Shown one piece after another: positions 17,465-25,569 of a stretch of 64,000 bases of DNA. The translations under genes and the position numbers were made by a program. The notes beneath the pieces are model-generated. The model was not told where the DNA came from. It made no database searches and saw only the letters and a list, made by a program, of their open reading frames with translations. How positions within the stretch are numbered: position 1 is the stretch's first letter; the number at the start of each line of letters is the position of its first letter. This stretch comes from Nannocystis sp. (GTDB taxonomy: Bacteria > Myxococcota_A > Polyangia > Nannocystales > Nannocystaceae), in NCBI GenBank assembly GCA_016712315.1, contig JADJRG010000013.1, forward strand, positions 124,001-188,000. Reading direction: 5' to 3'.

Positions 17465-18424
17465 TCCGCCGCGCCCCTCGGCGCGGGCCACCCAGCCCCG
17501 CCACGGCGCCTCCGCGGGGCTCCACAGGCACAAGTAATAGCTGAGGCTGATCCACGAGAACGGCCCCACGTTCAGCAGCGCCAAGATCCCCACGTGCAGC
17601 AGCACCCCGATCGCCGCGAACCACGCCCGCAGATCCACGCGCCTACACAGCGCCCGCAGCCGACCGCCCCGCTCGCCCGTCGCGCGCAGATAGAAGAACA
17701 CCAAGAGCAGCGGCGCCCCGATCTCCCAGAACCACGTGATCGCCGTCGCCACCTGCGTCAGCGGGTACAGCCACGCCGCCCACCAGCCGGTCTCGAAGCG
17801 CCGCCACGTCGGCTCCTGGAACACCCAATATAACGCCGAGAAGCCCCCCGCCGGCGTCCACGGGAAGCCCAGCTTGTTCACCCCAGTCGTCCCATACACG
17901 ACCAAGAGCTGGAAGATCGCCAAGTACCGCGGCCACGCCGGGATCATCGCCGCCGGCGCCCACGACCCCGTACGCAGCCGCGCGTCCACCGACCAGCTCG
18001 CCGTCGAGCCGCTCAAGAAGAGCAGCCACAGCGCCCCGCTGATCAGCGCGTCGTAGCCGCCCATCACCCGCGGGTTCGCCGTGCTCAGCGCCAGATAGAG
18101 CTGCCCCGCCAGCAGCATCGTCACCCGCCCGCCCGCGCCCACCATCACCGCCGCCGCCGCCAGCACCCCGGCGATCTCTAGCCTCGTGATCGCCGCCTGG
18201 GTCGGCCCGCCCATCCACCGCAGCAACCACCGCCCCTCGGGCAGCGACAACATGCCCCCCTCCGCCGCGTCCACCCACAGCGCCGCGTCGATCCCGCCGA
18301 CCGCCATCGACGCGATCGCGTACAGCGTCACCGCCCCCGCCGCGATCCGAAACAGCGCCAGCCCCGACGCCGCCTCGCGGACCGACAGCGCCGCCACCAG
18401 CGCCGCCCAGGCGCGCCGGATCAC
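17333..18424 (-). CDS. HTTM (vitamin K-dependent carboxylase-like) membrane protein
   Basis: 363 residues with at least six hydrophobic segments. LALFRIAAGAVTLY near the N-terminus, the RVMGGYDALISGALWLLFLS region, WPRYLAIFQLLVVYGTTGVNKLG and the late segment WFAAIGVLLHVGILALLNVGPFSWISLSYYL match the horizontally transferred transmembrane (HTTM) domain of vitamin K-dependent carboxylase homologs. The substrate is unknown in bacteria. The final ~60 residues are charged and of low complexity. The coding end overlaps 132 bases with the convergent gene at 16679-17464, so the true stop may matter. It is paired with the next upstream gene, as HTTM genes often are. Confidence 0.75.
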   Translation of the reverse strand: MIRRAWAALVAALSVREAASGLALFRIAAGAVTLYAIASMAVGGIDAALWVDAAEGGMLSLPEGRWLLRWMGGPTQAAITRLEIAGVLAAAAVMVGAGGRVTMLLAGQLYLALSTANPRVMGGYDALISGALWLLFLSGSTASWSVDARLRTGSWAPAAMIPAWPRYLAIFQLLVVYGTTGVNKLGFPWTPAGGFSALYWVFQEPTWRRFETGWWAAWLYPLTQVATAITWFWEIGAPLLLVFFYLRATGERGGRLRALCRRVDLRAWFAAIGVLLHVGILALLNVGPFSWISLSYYLCLWSPAEAPWRGWVARAEGRGGSAGPQLVAGLAADRHEGAADQHGEADAERDAARARERAGVDAE

Positions 18425-18470
18425 CGCTGCGCCCCCCTCACATCAACATGCTCTTCAGGACAGGTCGCTC

Positions 18471-19160
18471 TCACCGGGCCTCCTCCGCGCGGAAGATCCG
18501 CTCCTCCTCGTACTCCCCCCGGGTCGCCGCGCCTGCCCGCACCGCCGCCGGCGGCAGCGTCGCGTAGCGATACAGCCGCACCCGCGCCGCCCTCGCCCCC
18601 GGGTGCTCCGCCAGCGCTCGCCGCCCGCAGAAGCGCGCCACCGAGTCGTACACCGGCCGGTTCATCCCCCGGGCGAAGCGCCCCATCAGCTTACGCACCC
18701 GGTTGTGATCGAAGAGCCAGCGCATCCACACGAACTCGTCCGATCTCGGACGAAACAGCGGCCGCCACTCCTCCTCCCCGCGCGCGTTCACCACCAGCAG
18801 GTCCACATGCAGCTCCGCCGGGTGCCGCTGCGGCGTCGCGAACATCATCCACCCCTGCTCCGCCCCCACCGTCGCCGCGTAGCCGGCGAAGGGCCGCGAG
18901 ATCGCCCGCTGGATCGCCGCCCACTCGCCGGCCAGCCCCCACAGCCGCTCCCGCAGCCGCGGCCCGTCCGTATCAACCCCCAGCCGCCGCAGCGTCCCCG
19001 CCCAGGCCTCGAAGTCCGCCGTCGCGTTGCGCGTCACCCACGTGCTCCGGTTCTGCAGCGCCCCCGCCGAGGGCAACGAAAGGATCACCACCGCCATCAC
19101 GTGGTAGATGAAGAAGGCCGCCCGCGCGTGCGGCCACCACCGCCGCAGCCGCGTCCTCAT
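18471..19160 (-). CDS. HTTM-associated membrane-anchored protein
   Basis: 229 residues from ATG 19160, which overlaps the TGA of the upstream GST gene by one base. One hydrophobic segment near the N-terminus (AAFFIYHVMAVVILSLPS) is followed by a soluble domain with conserved-looking aromatic blocks (QGWMMFATPQRHPAELHVDLLVV, FVWMRWLFDHNRVRKLMGRFARGM). Proteins of this type are commonly encoded next to HTTM-domain proteins, and here the HTTM gene follows after 46 bases. The biochemical role is unknown. Confidence 0.6.
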   Translation of the reverse strand: MRTRLRRWWPHARAAFFIYHVMAVVILSLPSAGALQNRSTWVTRNATADFEAWAGTLRRLGVDTDGPRLRERLWGLAGEWAAIQRAISRPFAGYAATVGAEQGWMMFATPQRHPAELHVDLLVVNARGEEEWRPLFRPRSDEFVWMRWLFDHNRVRKLMGRFARGMNRPVYDSVARFCGRRALAEHPGARAARVRLYRYATLPPAAVRAGAATRGEYEEERIFRAEEAR

Positions 19161-19918
19161 CAGCGCCGCCGCCGCTCCTCGGCGTAGAGCCGCAGCGCGA
19201 AGCGCCCCGCCGGGTGCTCCTGGAACCACCGGATCTCCGCCTGGATCGCCGCGGGAAAGCGCTCGATCGCCGGCATCGGCGTCGGATACTCAGGCGGCAT
19301 CAACACTGGCGCGGCCAGCGACGCGAACGTGATGTCCGCCGCCGTCAGCCGGTCACCGACCAAGAAGCGACGCCCGTCCGCCAAGCGCTCGCCCACCTTG
19401 TCGAAGGTCTCGTGCAGCGTCGCCAACGAGCGCGCCACCTGCTTCGGGTAGATCCGCATCCCCTTACGCATCAGCGCCCGCGCCAGCGGTAGCCCCAACA
19501 TCAGCAGCTTCATCTCCCAGCCCGGCACCCCGTACCCCGCGATCTCCGCCAACAGCGACCGATCCGGCAGCACGAACGAGTACACCCAACGGCGCGAATC
19601 TGGCCCCAAGCGGGTGTCAAACCACTCCTCGAGCTCCAGCACCTCGCGACGCGGCCCCTCCTCCGTCGGGTACAGCCGGCGCTCGGCCGCCGCGCGGCGA
19701 TCTGCGAAGAGCAAGATCTCCGTCGAGTCATTCAGCACGCCCTCGGCGGTGCGCAGCGTCGGCACTGACCGCGCCCCGCCGATCCGCCGCACCGCCCGCA
19801 CATGAAAGATCGGCAGGTGCCCCTCCTCCTCGAAGTCGATCCCCGCCCGCTCCAGCCCCCACCGAGCCTTTTCACAGAAGTGCGAGAACGGGATCGAGAT
19901 CATCAACGGCCGCGACAT
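19160..19918 (-). CDS. Glutathione S-transferase family protein
   Basis: 252 residues from ATG 19918. The thioredoxin-fold N-terminus (LMISIPFSHFCEKARWGLERAGIDFEEEGHLP) carries the S/C-x-x-C-E-K-A-R-W signature, and GGARSVPTLRTAEGVLNDSTEILLFAD gives the cis-proline and the glutathione-binding acidic-Ser pair (D-S-T). The helical C-terminal domain contains FLVGDRLTAADITFASLAAP. It is probably a cytosolic detoxification enzyme or a non-catalytic GST-like protein. It sits 26 bases downstream of the reductase gene and is likely in the same operon. Confidence 0.82.
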   Translation of the reverse strand: MSRPLMISIPFSHFCEKARWGLERAGIDFEEEGHLPIFHVRAVRRIGGARSVPTLRTAEGVLNDSTEILLFADRRAAAERRLYPTEEGPRREVLELEEWFDTRLGPDSRRWVYSFVLPDRSLLAEIAGYGVPGWEMKLLMLGLPLARALMRKGMRIYPKQVARSLATLHETFDKVGERLADGRRFLVGDRLTAADITFASLAAPVLMPPEYPTPMPAIERFPAAIQAEIRWFQEHPAGRFALRLYAEERRRR

Positions 19919-19944
19919 CGCCGCGATAGTACCCGGCTCCGCCC

Positions 19945-20949
19945 CTAAAGAGCAGCCGCCGGCCGCGGCCCCTCGACGAACGCGTCCCCCACGATCTCCC
20001 GCAGCGACAGCCCCGCCAAGAACAGCCCCTTTTTGAGGCGCGCCACCATCGCCGGGTCGCCGCACACGAACGCCCGCGCCGAAGCTCGCCCTGGCATCGC
20101 CGCCACGGTCGACTTCGCCAGCGCGTCGATCTCCCCGATCGTCACCTCCGCGTCCCCTTCGCCGTGCAGCGCGCACAGCCGCAGGTCCAGGCCCGGGTGC
20201 GCCCGCGCCAACGCCGTCAGCGGCCCGCGCAGGTACAGATCCTCGATCACCCGCGCCCCGTGCAGCAGCGTGATCGGCCCCGCGTGCCCCTGCGCCAGCG
20301 CGTCGCGCACGATCCCCCAAAGCGGCGCCAGCCCTGTCCCGACCCCGACCATCACCAGCGGCCTGCTCAGCGCCTCGCTCGTGAAGAAACACTCCCCTGC
20401 CGGCCCGCGCAGCCGCACCGCCTCGCCCACGCGCGCGGGGTCAGCCAGCCAGCCGCTCATCTGCCCGCCACGCACCTCACGCACGTGCAGCTCGATCGTC
20501 GCCTCGCTCGGCAGCGACGCGATCGAGTACGCCCGCGCCAGCCCGTCCGCCCGCAGCAGCGTCACGAACTGACCTGGCCGATAGGACATCTCATCATCCA
20601 TCCGCAGGCGCACCCGCACGATCGTCGGCGCCAGCCGCTCCACCGCCGCGATCGTCGCCTTGTACTCGCTCGAGGCGTCTAACGCCTCGAGCTCGAGCGC
20701 CCCCGTAGGCCGGCAGAGGCACGCCAGGAGGCACCCGAGCGCCTTCTTCGCCGGCCCGAGCCCGACCTGCGCCGCCGCCGGGATCTCCCCCGAGCGCGCC
20801 CGCACCAGGCACGACTGACACGCCCCGCTCAGGCACGAGCTCGGGATCACGATCCCGGCGCGGGCGCACGCCGAGAGCGCCGTCTCTCCCTCCTCGATCG
20901 GGATCTCCCGCCCCTCGTAGCGCAGCCGCGGCGTCGTGCTCATCGTCAT
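19945..20949 (-). CDS. 2Fe-2S ferredoxin / FAD-NAD(P)H oxidoreductase
   Basis: 334 residues with GAGGAGG just before the start. The N-terminal plant-type ferredoxin domain has SCLSGACQSCLV (C-x4-C-x2-C) and a fourth cysteine in LACLCRPTG. It is followed by an FAD-binding domain (YRPGQFVTLLRADGLARAYSIAS, the RxYS flavin motif) and an NAD(P)-binding domain (MVGVGTGLAPLWGIVRDAL, FVCGDPAMV). This is the layout of oxygenase-type reductases. It lies 14 bases after the truncated hemoglobin gene, so it is a good candidate reductase for that globin, functionally replacing the reductase half of a flavohemoglobin (inference). Confidence 0.85.
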   Translation of the reverse strand: MTMSTTPRLRYEGREIPIEEGETALSACARAGIVIPSSCLSGACQSCLVRARSGEIPAAAQVGLGPAKKALGCLLACLCRPTGALELEALDASSEYKATIAAVERLAPTIVRVRLRMDDEMSYRPGQFVTLLRADGLARAYSIASLPSEATIELHVREVRGGQMSGWLADPARVGEAVRLRGPAGECFFTSEALSRPLVMVGVGTGLAPLWGIVRDALAQGHAGPITLLHGARVIEDLYLRGPLTALARAHPGLDLRLCALHGEGDAEVTIGEIDALAKSTVAAMPGRASARAFVCGDPAMVARLKKGLFLAGLSLREIVGDAFVEGPRPAAAL

Positions 20950-20963
20950 CGCCTCCTCGTCGC

Positions 20964-21329
20964 TCAGCGGTCCAGCACGTCCGCGCGCATCGACTCGGCC
21001 GCTGCGCCCACCTGGGCCACCAGCTCCGCCGGCACACCCAGCTCCAGCAGCGTGTCGCCGAGGTGCTTGACCACGTGATCGAAGTGCACGTCGCTGAGCC
21101 CGGTCTTCACCAAGTGCGCGTGCGCGTCGCGCATATTGCGGCCCGTGTAGTTGTTCGGCCCGCCCGTCACCATCGTCAGGAACGCCTTCTGCTTGCCCAT
21201 CTGGCGCTCCATATCCACGCCCTCGAAGAAGCGCGCGATCACCTCATCGCTCAGCACCTTCCGATAAAAAAGCTCCACCGCCGCTGACATCGCCGGCTCG
21301 CCGCCGATCTGCTCGTAAATCGTGCTCAT
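20964..21329 (-). CDS. Truncated hemoglobin, group I (TrHbN type)
   Basis: 121 residues. The tandem ATG ATG at 21332/21329 is preceded by GGGAG, and the second ATG has the better spacing. IYEQIGGEPAMSAAVELFYRKVLSDEVIARFF, FLTMVTGGPNNYTGRNMRDAHAHL and FDHVVKHLGDTLLELGV match group I truncated globins, with Tyr B10 in LFYRKV and the proximal histidine in the AHAHL segment. Such proteins oxidise NO to nitrate with O2. It is the first gene of a run that continues with a flavin/2Fe-2S reductase, GST and HTTM genes, and it has a dyad sequence just upstream that may be its operator. Confidence 0.88.
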   Translation of the reverse strand: MSTIYEQIGGEPAMSAAVELFYRKVLSDEVIARFFEGVDMERQMGKQKAFLTMVTGGPNNYTGRNMRDAHAHLVKTGLSDVHFDHVVKHLGDTLLELGVPAELVAQVGAAAESMRADVLDR

Positions 21330-21353
21330 CATCGCTCCCTTTCGCTCGGTCCT

Positions 21354-21377
21354 GGTTGTTGGGTAAAACCCGCAACC
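21354..21377 (-). promoter_or_regulatory. Imperfect dyad upstream of the truncated hemoglobin gene
   Basis: Arms GGTTG..GGGT and ACCC..CAACC flank a short A-run in the 25-48 bases before the globin start. The sequence is AT-richer than its surroundings. It could be the operator for the NsrR-like regulator or part of the promoter. It does not obviously match the published enterobacterial NsrR consensus, so the link is inference. Confidence 0.4.
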
Positions 21378-21493
21378 TGTTTACTCCTTTTGAGGCCGAG
21401 GGGACGCGAAATTTTTCGCCATTCTCCGCGCGCGAGCGCCCACACGCGCGCCACCGCGCGTCTCCGCCCGCCATCGCCGCGATTCGAGCCCTC

Positions 21494-22813
21494 TCAAGCG
21501 AGCCGAGGCGTCGCCAAGAAGCGCCGCATCACCGCGATCATCGGCGCCACATCGGCCGCCGCCGCCACCTCGCGGATCGAGTGCATCGCCAACATCGGGC
21601 TGCCCACGTCCAGCGTACGCACCCCCAGCCGCGCCGCCGAGATCGGCCCGATCGTCGTCCCGCAGGTCATATCCCCGCGGCTCACGAAGCGCTGAAAGCC
21701 CACCCCCTCCGCCTCGCACAGCCCGGCGAAGATCGCCGCGTCCTCCGCCGTCGTCGCGTAGCGCTGCTGCACATTGAACTTGATCACCGGCCCATAGCCG
21801 AGGCGCGGCTGGTGCTGCGGGTCGTGCTTGTCCGAGAAATTCGGGTGCACCGCGTGCGCCATATCTGCCGAGATTGTCCTCGATCGCGCGAGCGCCCGCG
21901 GCAGCCCGCCCGCGCACGCCCCTGGCCCCTCGAGCTCCGCCACTCGCCGCAGCAGCGCCTCCACCGCCGAGCTCTCCGCCCCGGTCGCCGAGCCGCTGCC
22001 CACCTCTTCATGGTCGTAGAGACAGATCACCTGCGTCGCCGACGAAGCGCCCGCCTGCAGCAGCGCCGACAGGGCCGCGTGGCACATCGCCTGGTTATCC
22101 AGCCGAGGCGCCGCGATCAGCTCCTCAGCGCGCCCCCACAGGCAGGGCCGCGCCAGATCACACAGCGACAGATCCCAGCTCACGATCGACCGCGGCTCAC
22201 ACCCCAGCTCCCCCGCCAGCAGCCAGCGCAGCGCCCCGCCTGGGTCCGCCTCGCCGCCCGGATCGATCCCCAAGATCGGCGCCAAGTGGGTCTGTCGGTT
22301 CAGCTTCAGGCCTGTCTCGCGCAGATCTCGCTGGAGGTGGATCGCCAGCGACACCACCCGGACGATCGGCCGCGTGATGTGCACCAGCCGCGAGCCGATC
22401 GAGCCGTCGGCCTCCCGCACGAACACCGGCCCAGCCAGCCCCAGATCGCGGTCCAGCCACGTGTACTCGAGCAGCCCGCCATACGCCTCGACGCCGAGCT
22501 GGAGCAGCCCGTGGCCGCGCAGATCCGGGCTCGGCTTCAAGCGCAGGTTCGGCGAGTCCGTGTGCGCCCCCAGCAGCCGAAACCCCGCCTCTGCCGCGGG
22601 CGCCTGCCCGATCCGCAGCGCCACCACGCTGCCTTGCCGCCGCACATACACCCCCTCGCCCGCCGCCAACGACCAGCGCGCCCCCTCATCGAGCGATCGA
22701 AAGCCCGCGAGCTCTAGCCGCCGCGCGACCTCCACCGCGCAGTGCTCGGGCGTCGGGCTCGCCGCGATGAAGTCCAACAGATCGAGGGCGCTCGGCGAGG
22801 GCGATGCGGACAC
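21494..22813 (-). CDS. M18 family aspartyl aminopeptidase
   Basis: 439 residues from GTG 22813; the open frame continues upstream to 23053 but that part is unrelated Ser/Thr/Gly-rich sequence overlapping the divergent gene. The family blocks are present: LLGAHTDSPNLRLKP (metal histidine and Asp), SWDLSLCD, APRLDNQAMCHAAL (bridging Asp), LYDHEEVGSGSATGAES (catalytic Glu pair), SADMAHAVHPNFSDKHDPQH (metal ligands) and SRGDMTCGTTIGPI. It is a cytosolic dodecameric di-zinc aminopeptidase that removes N-terminal acidic residues. It is divergent from a putative M49 peptidase with 76 bases between starts. Confidence 0.92.
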   Translation of the reverse strand: MSASPSPSALDLLDFIAASPTPEHCAVEVARRLELAGFRSLDEGARWSLAAGEGVYVRRQGSVVALRIGQAPAAEAGFRLLGAHTDSPNLRLKPSPDLRGHGLLQLGVEAYGGLLEYTWLDRDLGLAGPVFVREADGSIGSRLVHITRPIVRVVSLAIHLQRDLRETGLKLNRQTHLAPILGIDPGGEADPGGALRWLLAGELGCEPRSIVSWDLSLCDLARPCLWGRAEELIAAPRLDNQAMCHAALSALLQAGASSATQVICLYDHEEVGSGSATGAESSAVEALLRRVAELEGPGACAGGLPRALARSRTISADMAHAVHPNFSDKHDPQHQPRLGYGPVIKFNVQQRYATTAEDAAIFAGLCEAEGVGFQRFVSRGDMTCGTTIGPISAARLGVRTLDVGSPMLAMHSIREVAAAADVAPMIAVMRRFLATPRLA

Positions 22814-22889
22814 GCCCTCGGTGTACCAGAGCCGGCCCGCCGTCGACAAAACCAACCGCGCGCCGCCGCGCCCGGCTACCATCGCCCGC

Positions 22890-25007
22890 ATGCGCGCCCC
22901 TCGCAGCACCCCTCTCGCCCTCACCACCCTGCTCGCCCTCTTGGTCGCCTGCGGCCCGGCGCCCGCCCCCAAGGTCACCAAGGCCCGTCCGGCGCCCCAG
23001 CCGACCCAGCCCGTCGAGCCCGTCGAGCCCGTCGAGCCCGTCGAGGTCAGCAAACCAGAATTTCAAGTCATCACCGAAACCTTTAAGGACTGCCAGGTCC
23101 TCCGCTACCAGGTCCCTGGGTTCGAGGATCTCACCGTCCCGCAGAAGCGCCTCGCCTACCACCTCTACGAGGCCGCGCTCGCCGGCCGCGACATCATCTG
23201 GGATCAGAAGTACCGCCACAACCTGCTCATCCGCCGCACCCTCGAGGCGATCTGGCGCAGCTACAGCGGCGACCGCCAGGACCCCGCCTTCGCCGCCTTC
23301 CAGACCTTCACCAAGCAGGTGTGGTTCTCGACCGGGATCCACCACCACTACTCGGGCAACAAGCTCGTCCCCGACTTCAGCGCCGAAGACCTCGCCCGCT
23401 TCATCCGCGGCAGCGACCCCGCCAAGCTCCCCCTCAGCGCCGAGCGCGACGTCGACGCCTTGATCGCCCAGCTCACCCCCATCCTCTTCGATCCTGCCGT
23501 CGATCCCAAGCGCACCAACCGCGCCGACGGCGTCGACCTCATCGCCACCTCCTCCGTCAATTTCTACGAGGGCGTCACCCAGCGCGAGGTCGAGGCCTTT
23601 TATAAGAAGCTCAGCGACCCCAAGGATCCCCGCCCTGTCTCCCACGGCCTCAACTCCAAGCTCGTCAAGGAGAGCGGCAAGCTGGTCGAAAAGACATGGA
23701 AGGTCGGCGGCATGTACTCGCCCGCGATCGAGCGGATCGTCGCCGCCCTGCGCGACGCCGCCCTCGTCGCCGAGAACGTCGAGCAGCGGACCGCCCTCCT
23801 CCACCTCATCGACTACTACGAGACCGGCGACCTGAAGAAGTTCGACGACTACAACATCGCCTGGGTCGCCGACACGCACTCGCGCCTGGACGCCGTCAAC
23901 GGCTTCATCGAGGTCTACGACGACCCCCTCGGCTACCGCGCCACCTACGAGGCCGTGGTCTCCTTCAAGGATCTCGTCGCCACCGAGCGGATCGCCAAGG
24001 TCGCCTCACAGGCGCAGTGGTTCGAGGACAACTCGCCGATCGCCGATTCTTTTAAGAAGAAGGACGTCGTCGGCATCACCGCCAAGGTGATCACCGTGAT
24101 CGTCGAGGCAGGCGACGCCGCGCCCAGCACCCCGATCGGGATCAACCTCCCCAACGCCGACTGGATCCGCAAGGAGCACGGCTCCAAGTCCGTCAACCTC
24201 GGCAACATCGTCGCCGCCTACGACCAGGCCCGCACCCGCAGCGGCGTCTTGGAGGAGTTCGCCGCCACCCCCGAAGAGGTCGAGCGAGCGCGCGCCTACA
24301 GCGACCTCGCCGGGGCCCTACACACCGATCTGCACGAGGTGATCGGCCACGCCTCTGGGCAGATCAACCCCGGCGTCGGCACCCCCAAAGAGACCCTCAA
24401 GAGCCACGCCAGCGCCCTCGAGGAGGCCCGCGCCGACCTCGTCGCCCTCTACTACACCCTCGACCCCAAGCTCATCGAGCTAGGCGTGATCCCCAGCCTC
24501 GACGTCGGCCGCGCCGAGTACGACGGCTACATCCGCAACGCCCTGCTGGTGCAGCTCGCCCGCCTCGCCCCTGGCGAGGACCTCGAGGAGTCGCACATGC
24601 GCAACCGCCAGCTCGTCGCCGCCTGGGTCTTCGAGCGCGGCGCCAAGGACAACGTCATCAGCCGCGAGCGCCGCGGCGACAAGACGTTCTTCAGAGTCAA
24701 CGACTACGACGCCCTGCGCGTCCTCTTCGGCGAGCTGCTCGCCGAGATCCAGCGGATCAAGTCGACCGGCGACTACGAGGCCGGCCGCAAGCTGGTCGAG
24801 ACCTACGGCGTCAAGGTCGACCCGGAGCTCCACAAGGAGGTCCTGGCGCGCTACCAACGCCTCGGCATCGCCCCCTACTCCGGCTTCATCCAGCCGCGCC
24901 TGGTCCCGGTCTACGAGGGCGAGCTGATCGTCGACGTCAAGGTCGAGTACCCGGAGGACTTCTCCGCGCAGATGCTCGAGTACGCCGACAAGTACTCGCA
25001 CCTGTAG
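22890..25007 (+). CDS. Lipoprotein of the M49 (dipeptidyl-peptidase III-like) family
   Basis: 705 residues from ATG 22890; the frame is open further upstream but the lipoprotein signal (TTLLALLVACG) fixes the start. After a short Pro/Glu-rich linker with three PVE repeats comes a long helical protein carrying HEVIGH at 482-487, the HExxGH zinc motif that defines M49, followed by EEARADLVALY (second-motif Glu). M49 enzymes release dipeptides from N-termini. Here the enzyme is exported and lipid-anchored rather than cytosolic, and HEVIGH replaces the classical HELLGH. Its divergent neighbour is an M18 aminopeptidase, so shared regulation of peptide use is plausible. Confidence 0.85.
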   Translation: MRAPRSTPLALTTLLALLVACGPAPAPKVTKARPAPQPTQPVEPVEPVEPVEVSKPEFQVITETFKDCQVLRYQVPGFEDLTVPQKRLAYHLYEAALAGRDIIWDQKYRHNLLIRRTLEAIWRSYSGDRQDPAFAAFQTFTKQVWFSTGIHHHYSGNKLVPDFSAEDLARFIRGSDPAKLPLSAERDVDALIAQLTPILFDPAVDPKRTNRADGVDLIATSSVNFYEGVTQREVEAFYKKLSDPKDPRPVSHGLNSKLVKESGKLVEKTWKVGGMYSPAIERIVAALRDAALVAENVEQRTALLHLIDYYETGDLKKFDDYNIAWVADTHSRLDAVNGFIEVYDDPLGYRATYEAVVSFKDLVATERIAKVASQAQWFEDNSPIADSFKKKDVVGITAKVITVIVEAGDAAPSTPIGINLPNADWIRKEHGSKSVNLGNIVAAYDQARTRSGVLEEFAATPEEVERARAYSDLAGALHTDLHEVIGHASGQINPGVGTPKETLKSHASALEEARADLVALYYTLDPKLIELGVIPSLDVGRAEYDGYIRNALLVQLARLAPGEDLEESHMRNRQLVAAWVFERGAKDNVISRERRGDKTFFRVNDYDALRVLFGELLAEIQRIKSTGDYEAGRKLVETYGVKVDPELHKEVLARYQRLGIAPYSGFIQPRLVPVYEGELIVDVKVEYPEDFSAQMLEYADKYSHL

Positions 25008-25053
25008 CCCGCCAACCGGCCGACCTGCCGCGCGAGATCTGCCGAGCACGAGC

Positions 25054-25078
25054 CGCTTGATCTGCTTCAGATCAAGCG
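25054..25078. terminator. 11-bp perfect hairpin after the M49 gene
   Basis: CGCTTGATCTG (25054-25064) pairs perfectly with CAGATCAAGCG (25068-25078) across a three-base loop, 47 bases after the stop codon. No T-run follows, so it may stabilise the 3' end or act as a factor-assisted terminator. Confidence 0.5.
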
Positions 25079-25569
25079 CGCCCCTCACCCTAAGCGCCCG
25101 ACCAGGCGCGCAGGCGCGCACGACGGCCCGATCTTCACCGTCGGCGCGGGCGCATGCGCGCGATACCAGGCTCAGCCTACCTGCTGCGGGCACATCACTG
25201 AACATCAGATCAGCATTTTGATCTTGAGCTGCGCATCCGTTCAGTTACCCTCGGACGCATGCGACCTCCGACCTCTCGCCTCCGCCTGCGGCGGACCAAA
25301 GCGACGACCATCCCGCCCCCTGATGACCCCGATCTCCCGGCCCCAGTCGGCCCGCCCGCCCAGAGTGAGCAGCCGACGCGCCGCGACGATCCGCCGCCGC
25401 CAGGGCCAGGCAACCTAGAGGGAGAGAACCAGGCTCAAGCCGCCGCGTGAGCAGCACGGCGCGCACACCTCACGCGCAGCGTCGCGTGTGTGAGTGCGCG
25501 CAGGCAGAGGGCTTGCATCGCGGCTGGCGATCGGGATAGTTCCCGCGGCCGCGAAGGCGGCGCATCCTC
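25079..25569. other. Gene-free stretch before typA
   Basis: About 490 bases between the M49 gene hairpin and typA. Short open frames (for example 25218-25418 and 25259-25450) are Pro/Arg-rich with no recognisable motif. I see no tRNA or clear riboswitch fold; the typA promoter must lie here. The start codon of typA has a weak GGCGGCGC upstream rather than a clear AGGAG. Confidence 0.5.

Noticed and set aside
25079..25569. Possible tRNA or riboswitch in the gap before typA
   Set aside because: No cloverleaf, no anticodon arm pattern and no leader consensus could be recognised by eye.
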